Shown: piece by piece, positions 1 to 6,913 of the stretch
How positions within the stretch are numbered: position 1 is the stretch's first letter
Layout of the letters: the number at the start of each line of letters is the position of its first letter
From: CALMFT01 sp035333525
GTDB lineage: Bacteria > Patescibacteriota > Gracilibacteria > Absconditabacterales > Absconditicoccaceae
Length of the DNA stretch: 7,661 nucleotides
Reading direction: 5' to 3'
NCBI GenBank assembly: GCA_035333525.1
Contig: DAOQQF010000044.1
Span: 1-7,661 of the forward strand
Position numbers and translations under genes: made by a program
Notes under the pieces: generated by a model
What the model was told of the DNA's origin: nothing
What the model saw: the letters and a program-made list of their open reading frames with translations, nothing else
Databases searched by the model: none

Positions 1-1
1 C

Positions 2-328
2 AGTGATGTAACAGATTCAGGTATGAATGCTAAATTGGTCGATCATCTTAAAACAGTAGACTTTTTTGATGTTGCTAATCATCCTACAGCTGTAGTTGAT
101 GCTACCAAAGTTGAAGGTAATAATGTCACTGCTGATGTTACTATCAGAGGAGTTACTAAATCTCTTACCTTCCCGGTAACGCTTACCAAAGATGGCGATG
201 GATACACTCTTTCTGCTGATCTTAACATCGTCAGAAAAGATTTTGGAATTGGAGACACATTACTTGGTAAAGTAGCACTTGAAGATACCTTCTTGATCAA
301 GTTAGATAAAGTTGTCTTTATGAAATAA
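2..328 (+). CDS. YceI-like family protein, C-terminal part (5' end outside window)
   Basis: Open from the window edge in this frame (SDVTDSGMNAKL...), so the ATG at 23 is probably internal and the true start lies upstream. About 108 residues remain of a family that is usually near 190. The match is by pattern: a short stretch like HLKTVDFFDVANHPTAV, then alternating beta strands (NVTADVTIRGVTKSLTFPVT), then a phenylalanine-rich end (DFGIGDTLLGKVALEDTFLI). This is the order of the YceI lipocalin-like barrel, which binds isoprenoid-type lipids and is usually secreted or periplasmic; any signal peptide would be in the missing part. All eight glycines here are GGN and none is TGA, unlike the later genes. 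It ends in TAA and is followed by a strong terminator, so it closes its transcription unit. The family call is fairly sure; the ligand is unknown. Confidence 0.8.
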   Translation, partial: SDVTDSGMNAKLVDHLKTVDFFDVANHPTAVVDATKVEGNNVTADVTIRGVTKSLTFPVTLTKDGDGYTLSADLNIVRKDFGIGDTLLGKVALEDTFLIKLDKVVFMK

Positions 329-390
329 GACAAAAAAATAAAAGATAATCTGAACAATTATCGAAACAATATATACGGAAAAAAAATAAA

Positions 391-426
391 TTGTTTTTAC
401 TTATAAAATAAGTACAATAAAAACAA
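391..426 (+). other. possible alternative (antiterminator-like) hairpin before the terminator
   Basis: TACTTAT (398-404) pairs with ATAAGTA (408-414). The flanking TTGTTTT (391-397) can pair with AAAACAA (420-426), leaving a five-base bulge. The right arm uses bases that the terminator at 415-447 needs, so the two folds exclude each other. The pairing is seen in the sequence; any role in attenuation is inference. Confidence 0.35.
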
Positions 427-447
427 CCCTTCGGGTTGTTTTTATTG
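415..447 (+). terminator. intrinsic terminator after the YceI-like gene, probably bidirectional
   Basis: Perfect 15-bp inverted repeat: arm 415-429 (CAATAAAAACAACCC), three-base loop TTC, arm 433-447. The GC-rich tip (CCC/GGG) sits on an A-rich 5' arm and a T-rich 3' arm, so each strand has a U-run within the 3' arm. It lies 86 bases after the stop of the YceI-like gene and before the ychF promoter box. Confidence 0.88.
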
Positions 448-474
448 TTGTCATCTTTGATAGGAACTATTTTA

Positions 475-480
475 TATAAT
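475..480 (+). promoter_or_regulatory. candidate -10 box of ychF
   Basis: Exact TATAAT just after the terminator, with 14 bases between it and the ychF ATG at 495. A TTGTCA at 448-453 is too far away (21-base spacer) to be a good -35. If this box is used, the leader would be under about 10 bases. Confidence 0.42.
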
Positions 481-494
481 AACACTAATGTGGT

Positions 495-1601
495 ATGAAA
501 ATCGGTATTATCTGACTTCCCAATGTTGGTAAATCAACCTTGTTTAATGCTCTGACCAAATCATATGCTGCTAATGCGGCTAATTTCCCTTTTTGTACTA
601 TCGAACCCAATGTATGAATAGTTGACGTAAAAGACTCTAGGCTTGATCATATATCCAAACTTATGAATACCCAAAAAACAATTTTTGCAAATACTAAGTT
701 TGTTGATATTGCATGATTAGTAAAAGGAGCCTCCCAAGGTGAATGATTAGGTAATAAGTTTTTGTCCCATATCAGAGAAGTTGATGCATTAGTTCAGGTT
801 ATCAGATATTTTTCTGATAGCGATATAACTCATGTTCATGGCACTGTCAATCCTGTATACGATGCTGATGTTATCAATACAGAGCTGATTATTGCTGATT
901 TGGAATCAGTCGAGAAAAACCATGCTATGCTACAAAAAATAGGCCACAAAAGAACCCAAGACCAAGAGATATTATTCAAAATCTATGGACTAGCACTTGA
1001 AGCACTCAATGCTGGTAAATTTATCTTTACTATCAGATCAGAACTTGCCCCTGAAGAGCTAAAGATTCTCAAATGATTGCAATTTATTACTGATAAAGAG
1101 ATGATTTATGCAGTAAACGTAGCTGAGTCAGATTTAAGTCGTTTTGAAGAAATAGAACAAGAAATAAGCAATAAACTGAATACCAAAGCGGTCTGCGTTT
1201 GTGCTAAAATGGAATCTGAACTCATACCATTGGATGAAGAGGAAAAAAAAGAGTACTTGGAAGCTGTTTTTTGATCATTTACCAACTATAATCAAGTACC
1301 CACCTTGGATAGATTGATCACTCTTGTATATCACCAAGTATGAATGATGTATTATTTTACAGCAGGTGAAAAAGAGTGTAGAGCACGAAGTATACCCAAA
1401 GGGAGTACTGCACCACAAGCCGCATGAGTTATTCATAGTGATTTTGAAAAATGATTTATTAGAGCTGAAGTAGTTAACTACTCTGATCTCTTGACACTAG
1501 GTGGACGAAATCAAGCAAAAATGAACGGCAAACTCAAACAAGAAGGTAAAGAATATATCGTCCAAGATGGCGATGTTATGTTATTTAAGTTCAATGTATA
1601 A
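495..1601 (+). CDS. ychF: YchF/OLA1 family ribosome-associated ATPase (Obg superfamily)
   Basis: 368 residues with TGA read as Gly, close to the usual 363 or so. The P-loop is GIIGLPNVGKST (Gly7, Gly12, Lys13, Ser14); G3 is DIAG (Asp71-Gly74) followed by LVKGAS; the G4 position is NVAE (208-211), the NxxE form that in this family favours ATP over GTP. A coiled-coil insert lies in the middle, and a C-terminal TGS domain begins near residue 283 with the typical PQAAGVIHSDFEKGFIRAEV block. In known bacteria YchF binds ribosomes and affects translation and stress responses. Nine TGAs are in frame, several at invariant glycines (P-loop, G3). The start at 495 puts the P-loop at the usual distance from the N-terminus; the ATG at 488 is out of frame. 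No Shine-Dalgarno site is visible. It stands alone behind its own promoter box. Confidence 0.97.
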
Positions 1602-1638
1602 AGATCTATGGTAATATAATGTAATGTAATATTTATTA

Positions 1639-1644
1639 TATAAT
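1639..1644 (+). promoter_or_regulatory. candidate -10 box of the Nudix gene
   Basis: Exact TATAAT, 15 bases before the ATG at 1660; a second TATAAT is at 1615-1620. No clear -35 accompanies either. The whole 58-base gap after ychF is A+T-rich, so chance matches are easy. Confidence 0.35.
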
Positions 1645-1659
1645 ACTATACCTATATAA

Positions 1660-2223
1660 ATGGAAAAAGTGCTTAATACTTATACTATTTGTCAGTGAAA
1701 ACATCTTGCAATTAAAGCTATAGATATTGATTTTTGAAATAATAAAGAATCCACATTTGAAATGATCTCATTTGTAAAAGATGATTATGGAGGAGCTATT
1801 ATTGCTGCCTATGATACTATAACCAAAAATGTGATTATGATTCAACAGTTTCAAGTATGATATGGCAAAAAAACACTACTTTTACCTAGATGAGGTAAAG
1901 AATTATGACATAATATACTCCAAACTGCCCAAAAAGAACTTCTAGAGGAAACCTGATATGAGGCAAAAAAATGGATTGAATGACCGGAAATATATTCGTC
2001 ACCATGATTTTTTAACCAGCATACTGGTGTCGTTCTTGCATTTGATCCCTTTATTTCCAATCAGTCACTACAAAGAGATGAAATAGAGGAAATCGATGTT
2101 ATTTTACTACCACTTGAAGATGCCCTTAGTTGTATAATGAATGGGAGTATTATTGATGCGAGAACAATTTCTGCATTATTTATTCTCTCATATCATCTCC
2201 AACATACAAGAACAATAACCTAA
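1660..2223 (+). CDS. Nudix hydrolase (ADP-ribose pyrophosphatase-like)
   Basis: 187 residues with eight in-frame TGA glycines. The Nudix box occupies residues 78-100: it starts with Gly-Gly-Lys (78-80) and ends KELLEETGY (92-100). The metal-binding glutamates Glu93, Glu96 and Glu97 are present. Compared with the consensus Gx5Ex7REUxEExGU, the first Glu is His84 and the Arg is Lys92, both unusual. Before the box is a strand-rich region (GGAIIAAYDTITKNVIMIQQF) resembling the N-terminal part of NudF/ADP-ribose pyrophosphatases; after it comes SSPGFFNQHTGVVLAFD, the SPG-type loop of that group. It probably cleaves a nucleoside diphosphate linked to X in the cytoplasm; the substrate cannot be read from sequence. 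It stands between ychF and two sortases with gaps of about 58 bases each, with no evidence of a functional link. Confidence 0.9.
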
Positions 2224-2280
2224 TCAACAACAGATACTCTTATTATTTCGGAGTTTTTATTTTATTCTTATGATATTCAC

Positions 2281-3093
2281 ATGAAATCTGCACTCATCTT
2301 ACTGACATTTTTATTCTGATTATCAAGTATTTGTCCTAGCTTCGCCTATGATACTACCAATAAAAACCAAGGCAAGGTTGTTACCTCTCCCAAAGTTGAT
2401 ACGAGTATACCTTCATGGTTTGCTCCAAGTACCAACAAAGATATTGCACATTGGCTCAAGGTTTTACCTTATGAAGAATATAGATACCACAACCAATATA
2501 TAGTCATACCTGCGATGGGCATGGTGGCACCTCTTATGGAACTTGAAACAGGTAGCCAAGCATACAAAGATTTTATTAAAACCAAGGGAAAAAGTTTTGA
2601 CTCCAAAGCATACAATAGACTCTTGGTATGAGGACCAACTATCTACCCATGAACGGCTCCCATTGGCACAAAAGGTAATACATTTATTTTTGGTCACTCT
2701 AACTATCGAGTAAACGAGCCATGAAGTTTTAAAACAATTTTTAGACTAACCTACAATATTGAGTTATGAGACAAAATATGGGTATATAAAAAATTTGATG
2801 GGAAACGAGTATTTTTTGAATACACCGTAGATATCTCTAAACTCATAGGAGCTCATGAAACCAAGTATATGTTACCAGAAAAAGATAAAATTACTATTAG
2901 TTTATCAGCATGTCGACCTATTGGTACAGCAAAACAAAGATGGCTCAATAGATGAGAATTGACTTATGTTGAGGAACTAGATAAGGTTCTCAATCCCCCT
3001 AAACCCAAACCTCCAGTAAAACCAAAAAGAAAAACTAAAACAGTAGTAGTGAGTGGAAGTATAGCAAGTTGAACACAAGTAATAAGATCATAA
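2281..3093 (+). CDS. secreted sortase-family transpeptidase, copy 1
   Basis: 270 residues, seven in-frame TGA glycines. The N-terminus is a signal peptide: short start MKS, hydrophobic run ALILLTFLFGLSSIC, likely signal peptidase I site PSFA-YD. The sortase triad is visible as His139 in FIFGHSNY, Cys211 in SLSACRPIGTAKQRW, and Arg220 in the same block. The usual TLxTC before the nucleophile is SLSAC here. Sortases cleave a sorting signal on a secreted protein and join it to another amine group outside the membrane. After the catalytic core comes a Pro/Lys-rich tail (NPPKPKPPVKPKRK) of unknown role, and there is no C-terminal membrane helix, so the N-terminal segment could be either a cleaved signal or the anchor. 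No LPXTG-like substrate is in the window. A second copy follows at once, and two blocks plus the signal region are nearly identical in DNA. Confidence 0.88.
2314..2420 (+). repeat. direct repeat, copy A, shared by both sortase genes
   Basis: 107 bases covering the end of the signal peptide and the linker after it (GLSSICPSFAYDTTNKNQGK...). It matches 3170-3276 with no gaps and only two differences (G to A at 2376 and 2380 relative to copy B). The flanking coding sequence on both sides is much less alike. Confidence 0.95.
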
Positions 3094-3124
3094 GATGAAT
3101 TTTATTCTTTATACAACCTACGTC

Positions 3125-3994
3125 ATGTCTATCTATCAGCGACTTATAGTGACCATCTTGTTATGATTTTTCTGATTATCAAGTATTTGTCCTAGCTTCG
3201 CCTATGATACTACCAATAAAAACCAAGGCAAAGTTATTACCTCTCCCAAAGTTGATACGAGTATACCTTCATGGTTCAAGCCAATGAACAGTAATAATCT
3301 TAATGACTGGTTAGCAATACTACCTCCCGAATTACATCATTATAAAGATGCGAATCAGTTTATGGTTATACCTGCAATGGGTATGATCACACCTATTGTG
3401 GAAATACCTTCTTCAAGTAGCGACTATCTCAATGCTACCAAAGGTAAAAACTTTGATTATAATAAATATTTAGTCGATGGTCCTACCATCTTTCCATGAA
3501 CAGCTCCAGTATGAACACCAGGCAATACGTTTATTTTTGCGCATTCAAATTATCGACATGATAAACCTGGTAACTTCAAAACAATTTTTAGACTAACCTA
3601 CAATATAGAAAAGGGAGACACCATTTTGTACTTCAAAAAACAATGATCACAACGAACAATGTACACCTATGAGGTCATTCAATCAATGTTAATAAATGAA
3701 ACGGATGTGTGGATTATGCTTCCAGAAAAATGAAAAACTCAATTAACATTGTCGGCATGTTGGCCTATTGGTACAGCAAAACAAAGATGGATGAATAAAG
3801 CAAATCTTATTAAAACCACTACTCTACAGTATGAGATAAACTGAATCAATAACTCATCTTCTACCACTTCTACAAAATGAGAAGAATCATGAAAATTTAT
3901 AGAATACAACCCTCAACAACGTTTTGAATCGATTATTCAATTAGCAATACAAATCGCTTTAGATGCGATAAAACATATCACCGTAACCAATTAA
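3125..3994 (+). CDS. secreted sortase-family transpeptidase, copy 2
   Basis: 289 residues from this ATG, nine in-frame TGA glycines. The N-terminus MSIYQRLIVTILLGFFGLSSICPSFA is a good signal peptide with the same PSFA-YD end as copy 1. Catalytic residues are His140 (FIFAHSNYR), Cys212 (TLSACWPIGTAKQRW) and Arg221. An in-frame ATG at 3095, just one base after the stop of copy 1, would add ten residues in front of the signal sequence; I prefer 3125 because it gives a basic n-region directly before the hydrophobic core, and because a TATACA box lies at 3110-3115. The core aligns with copy 1 throughout, but the C-terminus differs: a Ser/Thr/Gly/Glu stretch and a last amphipathic segment instead of the Pro/Lys tail. 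The pair is clearly a tandem duplication, perhaps with divided substrates or partner proteins. Confidence 0.88.
3170..3276 (+). repeat. direct repeat, copy B, shared by both sortase genes
   Basis: Partner of 2314-2420: 105 of 107 bases identical without gaps. Two shorter identical blocks also link the genes: 29 bases at 2731-2759 and 3578-3606, and 27 bases at 2917-2943 and 3764-3790, the latter covering the PIGTAKQRW active-site segment. Confidence 0.95.
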
Positions 3995-4030
3995 TTGATT
4001 ATGCGTTAGATAATTCTAACCAATAAAGAA

Positions 4031-4059
4031 TTGACATATATAAATAAATTACTCATAAA
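4031..4059 (+). promoter_or_regulatory. candidate distal promoter of the rpoA operon
   Basis: Perfect -35 consensus TTGACA at 4031-4036, then a 17-base spacer and CATAAA at 4054-4059 (or ATAAAA with an 18-base spacer). It lies in the 190-base gap before rpoA. The -35 is good and the -10 is poor. Confidence 0.35.
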
Positions 4060-4086
4060 ATAGTCTTTAAAGAGTATCTTTTTTGG

Positions 4087-4116
4087 TTGTCAACTTGATT
4101 TTATGATCAACATAAT
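4087..4116 (+). promoter_or_regulatory. candidate proximal promoter of the rpoA operon
   Basis: TTGTCA at 4087-4092, an 18-base spacer, and CATAAT at 4111-4116, each one mismatch from consensus. Transcription from it would start near 4123, giving a leader of about 60 bases before the rpoA ATG at 4185. Confidence 0.45.
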
Positions 4117-4184
4117 TATTATGAGGACCCTTTTATGCAACAAACAAGGTTTACAATATCCATTTATTTTTTCTATGACATTTC

Positions 4185-5189
4185 ATGTTAGATCTTCAAA
4201 AAATCATAGGAACACCTGCTGTTTCCATTGAGCTTATCGATAAAACTACCAATAAATTTACCATCAAAAATCTTCCTAGAGGATTTGGTTATACATTTGG
4301 AAATAGTATAAGAAGACTTGTATTATGATACTCATTTTCATGAGCAATAACTGGTATTAAAGTAAAAAATGCTCCACATGAATATACTGTCTTAGAGTGA
4401 GTAAAGGAGTCGGTTTTGGACATATTGATGAATCTCAAATGATTGAGATTTAAAGTAGATAGTGATGGTGATGGTATCACATGGGTTGCACAAAAGTTCA
4501 ATCATATTGGTCATGTTACATCAGACCAACTCAAACTACCTCATGGTATTGAACTTATTACTCCTCACGTATATTTATTTGAAATTACTGAACCAAGCAC
4601 TGAGGTATATATTGAATATCGTATCGAAAAATGATATGGATATATTACCATCCAAAATCTCAGAGATAGAGAAAGAAAGTTAGAGGCAACTGATACTAAT
4701 TTATTGCTTATTGATAATAGTTTTAGCGTGGTCAATTATATCAAATATCACGTAGAAGAAGTAGCTACTGATTTCACTGGATGAATAAAAGATACACTGA
4801 TTATTGAAATCCAAACAATTAGTGAGGCTATTTCTCCTAAAGATATCCTTAAATTTGCAGGAAAAATCCTCTGAGATTATGCTTCATTATTTATGTTTGA
4901 TAATGCATTTTTGGATGAGTCATTCTTTGCAACATATGATGATCTCAAATCCTCTGAGTCAGAACTCCAATCATCTACTGTTTGAATGAATGTCAAAAAA
5001 CAACCAATTGAAATACTTGGATTATCAGAAAGAACAAGAAATGCATTACTAAAAAATAACATCATGTTTGTAGAAGAACTTGAAATGAAAAAGAAAAATG
5101 AGCTCATTAATATGAGATGAGTAGGTAGAAAAGCAGTTGATGAGATAGAAGATAGTCTAAAATGACATGGTAAAAAACTTTGATCATAG
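4185..5189 (+). CDS. rpoA: DNA-directed RNA polymerase subunit alpha
   Basis: 334 residues, 11 in-frame TGA glycines, ending in TAG (the only TAG stop here). The N-terminal assembly domain holds LPRGFGYTFGNSIRR (30-44), which aligns with the dimerisation helix of other alpha subunits at nearly the same residue numbers, supporting this ATG. The segment SFSVVNYIKYHVEEV matches the VNYxVE strand of the family. After a linker, the C-terminal domain starts near residue 274 (PIEILGLSERTRNALL) and includes the helix-hairpin-helix turn MRGVGRKAVDEIE, whose first glycine is TGA. The subunit dimerises to start polymerase assembly, and the C-terminal domain contacts UP elements and activators. Downstream are rplQ, rplM and rpsI, the usual order. 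The gap to rplQ is 211 bases, long for an operon, and contains hairpins. The upstream neighbours are sortases rather than rpsM-rpsK-rpsD. Confidence 0.98.
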
Positions 5190-5199
5190 TACAACAATT

Positions 5200-5219
5200 A
5201 TTAGATTAGATTAGATTAG
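5200..5219 (+). repeat. ATTAG x4 tandem repeat
   Basis: Four exact tandem copies of ATTAG start 11 bases after the rpoA stop. Each copy carries TAG, and since the unit is five bases long all three frames meet a TAG within it, so it would catch readthrough of the rpoA stop. Length variation by slippage is likely. No other role can be read. Confidence 0.85.
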
Positions 5220-5262
5220 TTTTATTATGACAATATAAATACCCCACAGAGTTACATATATA

Positions 5263-5296
5263 TTGTGTCTTTTAGAAAGCAATTTGTAAGACACAA
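5263..5296 (+). other. hairpin between rpoA and rplQ
   Basis: Perfect 9-bp inverted repeat: TTGTGTCTT (5263-5271) and AAGACACAA (5288-5296) with a 16-base loop. It is not followed directly by a U-tract (the next T-run is at 5311-5316), so it is not a standard terminator. It may mark an RNA processing site, a partial terminator, or a regulatory leader of rplQ; the sequence does not decide. Confidence 0.5.
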
Positions 5297-5351
5297 CAAC
5301 TAAATTATTCTTTTTTGCAGAAATAATAGTTTAGCAATAATTATTTATCAT

Positions 5352-5368
5352 TAGTTAACCATTAACTA
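5352..5368 (+). promoter_or_regulatory. short dyad upstream of rplQ
   Basis: TAGTTAA (5352-5358), CCA, TTAACTA (5362-5368): a perfect 7-bp dyad 32 bases before the rplQ ATG. It could be a protein-binding site or a small leader hairpin. It is AT-rich enough that chance is possible. Confidence 0.3.
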
Positions 5369-5400
5369 CTCCCTATTTATCTCTTTGAACATTATGTATT

Positions 5401-5781
5401 ATGAGACACCAAAGAAATCGCCTCTTGGATATCAACCATGGATATAGTATGACCAGACATCATCTGTTAAGAAGTATGCTTACTAGTTTAATCAAATATG
5501 GTCGTATTACTACCACCTCCAAAAAGGCAGCAGCAGTAAAAGCATATGCTGATAATTTTTTTTCAAGATTAGTTGGTTATGCTAATCAGAAAGATGGCAC
5601 TAGAAATGCTATTGCTTATATCAAATCAGTTGTATATACTGAGGATGAAGGTAAAAAAGCACTCAACGAACTTACTCCCAAATTTGTAGAATCAAATATC
5701 ATATCATGATTTACCAGATCATTCAAACTTGGTTTTAGAAAAGGCGATACTGCCGAAAAAGTAATGATTACTTTGGCATAA
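5401..5781 (+). CDS. rplQ: 50S ribosomal protein bL17
   Basis: 126 residues. The start MRHQRNRLLDINHGYSMTRHHLLRSMLTSLI is the bL17 N-terminus (usual form RKLGRTxxHRxAMLRNLxTSLI), followed by GRITTTSKKAAAVKAYAD, the family block containing the I-x-T-T-xxKA motif. bL17 sits near the exit of the peptide tunnel in the large subunit. Only one of its eight glycines is TGA (5707), the lowest share of any complete gene here. It follows rpoA by 211 bases and precedes rplM by 41, matching the standard alpha-operon order. The ATG at 5401 gives the expected N-terminus exactly. No Shine-Dalgarno sequence precedes it. Confidence 0.97.
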
Positions 5782-5822
5782 ATCATCTCTTCATCTTATT
5801 TATCAGATTATTTTTTATACTC

Positions 5823-6278
5823 ATGCAGATAACAAAACGTGATTTAAATAAAACTGTCTATGTCAAACAAGACGAACTCAATAAACACATAGACTGGTAT
5901 CATCTTGATGCAACCAACATGAAAATTGGTAGGCTTGCAACACTTATTGCGGACCATTTGATAGGCAAAAATAAAGCCCATTATATGGATTTTTGGAATA
6001 CAGGATGATTTGTAGTAGTAACAAACGTTGCTAAAATGATTCGAACATGAAACAAAGGTATCGACAAAAAATACCATACCTACTCTGGTTGGAAAGGAAA
6101 CGTCAAAACAGTAACACTTAAAACACTATTTACTAAAGACCCACTAAAAGTATTATGGTTTGCTGTGAGATGAATGCTTCCCAAGAATAAACAAAGAGAT
6201 AGTAGAATGAAAATGCTCAAAATGTTTATAGCTGAAATGACTCAATACACCAATTTACCTCTTAAAGAAATCAAGTAA
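5823..6278 (+). CDS. rplM: 50S ribosomal protein uL13
   Basis: 151 residues with three in-frame TGA glycines (6006, 6048, 6171). The family signatures run in order: WYHLDATNMKIGRLAT, then LIGKNKAHYMDFWNTGGFVVVTNV, TGNKGIDKKYHTYSGWKGN, and AVRGMLPKNKQRDSRMKMLK. uL13 is an early large-subunit assembly protein. The N-terminal 24 residues before WYHLDA resemble the usual short arm, so the ATG at 5823 is reasonable. It is followed after only two bases by rpsI, the near-universal rplM-rpsI pair, so the two are surely co-transcribed and probably translationally coupled. TATACT ends one base before the ATG, too close to serve this start as a promoter. Confidence 0.97.
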
Positions 6279-6280
6279 CC

Positions 6281-6700
6281 ATGTCAAACAAGTATATTTT
6301 TGCTGTTGGTAGAAGAAACAGATCAACTGTTAATGTAAAACTCTATCCAAATGGCTCTGGCTCCTTTACTATTATCAAACCAAATGGCTCATCTATTGAC
6401 CTCAAATCATATTTTGGAGGTAATGAGTACTTGTATGAAAATGCTATTTATCCTTTTTTGGTAATGGGTAAGGATGCACTTTCATCATATGATGCAGAAA
6501 TTGAGATAAGCTGAGGCTGACCAAAAGGACACTCAGATAGTATCAAACTTGCTTTTTCAAGAAGCATTATTAGTTCTGATGCTGCTTTGAGAACTACTCT
6601 TAAACCATTTGGGCTTTTAAAAAGAGATCCTAGACGTAAAGAAAGAGTGAAACCATGATTGAGGTGAGCAAGAAAAAGACCACAATGGAGTAAGAGATAA
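6281..6700 (+). CDS. rpsI: 30S ribosomal protein uS9
   Basis: 139 residues with four in-frame TGA glycines. It begins KYIFAVGRRNRSTVNVKLYPNGSGSFTI, the uS9 strand pair; then come SGGGPKGHSDSIKLAFSRSI (usual form GGGxxGQAGAIRLGIARAL), LLKRDPRRKERVKPGLRGARKRPQWSKR and the stop. The C-terminal Lys-Arg tail, which in other ribosomes reaches the P-site tRNA anticodon stem, is intact. Four of 14 glycines are TGA, including two in the GGG turn. It starts two bases after rplM ends and is the last gene of the operon; the next 195 bases are non-coding and end in a terminator. Confidence 0.97.
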
Positions 6701-6727
6701 TTGTTGATTCATAACTCATGAAATATT

Positions 6728-6801
6728 ATACCGATTGTATAACAAACGCGAACTACCCATTTTCTTGATTTCCAATAGTTCGCTAGTTGTATCATCGGTA
6801 T
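6728..6801 (+). other. candidate structured RNA element after rpsI (three-way-junction-like)
   Basis: An outer 8-bp helix, ATACCGAT (6728-6735) with ATCGGTAT (6794-6801), encloses an inner perfect 8-bp hairpin, GCGAACTA (6748-6755) with TAGTTCGC (6776-6783), loop 20 bases. A small TTGT/ACAA hairpin (6735-6738, 6742-6745) can form between them, sharing base 6735 with the outer helix; alternatively that ACAA can pair with TTGT at 6787-6790. The span is 74 bases, but there is no T-arm, no anticodon arm and no GTTCRA, so it is not a tRNA. It could be part of the rpsI 3' UTR, a gmk leader element, or a small RNA; I recognise no family. Confidence 0.45.
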
Positions 6802-6830
6802 GTACCAAAATAATAGTTCTCTTTTGATAC
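6802..6830 (+). other. second hairpin in the rpsI-gmk spacer
   Basis: GTACCAAAA (6802-6810) pairs with TTTTGATAC (6822-6830) in eight of nine positions around an 11-base loop. It directly abuts the preceding structure and lies 18 bases before the terminator stem. Confidence 0.4.
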
Positions 6831-6848
6831 TTAATTTATAACTCACAT

Positions 6849-6895
6849 ACAATACACTCTTGTATACAATATTACATCGAGTGTATTGTTTTTTT
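6849..6895 (+). terminator. intrinsic terminator of the rpoA-rpsI operon
   Basis: Perfect inverted repeat ACAATACACTC (6849-6859) and GAGTGTATTGT (6879-6889) with a 19-base loop, running into a T7 tract (6889-6895). The loop contains its own palindrome TTGTATACAA (6860-6869). It lies between rpsI and the gmk promoter box, so it would end transcription of the ribosomal operon before gmk. Confidence 0.85.
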
Positions 6896-6896
6896 A

Positions 6897-6902
6897 TATA
6901 AT
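6897..6902 (+). promoter_or_regulatory. candidate -10 box of gmk
   Basis: TATAAT immediately after the terminator U-tract, 11 bases before the gmk ATG. No -35 is evident. Use of this box would give a leader of only a few bases. Confidence 0.4.
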
Positions 6903-6913
6903 ATATTAGATAT

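Noticed and set aside
4069..4081. Small AAAGA-GTA-TCTTT hairpin with a T-run as a terminator after the second sortase
   Set aside because: Five AT-rich base pairs are too weak to support a terminator call.
4135..4191. 18-codon open frame ending across the rpoA start
   Set aside because: Too short, no start signal, and no sign of coding beyond chance in an AT-rich leader.
4877..5197. 106-residue open frame on the minus strand
   Set aside because: It lies opposite the C-terminal domain of rpoA and is rich in Ser/Phe from the reverse complement of Glu/Lys codons; a shadow.
6718..6786. 22-codon open frame before the gmk terminator as a leader peptide
   Set aside because: It has no run of regulatory codons and no recognisable start context; its codons overlap the inverted repeats, which explain the sequence better.
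6728..6801. A tRNA, suggested by the 74-base span and the closing helix
   Set aside because: On either strand there is no D-arm, anticodon arm or T-arm of the right size, and no GTTCRA loop.
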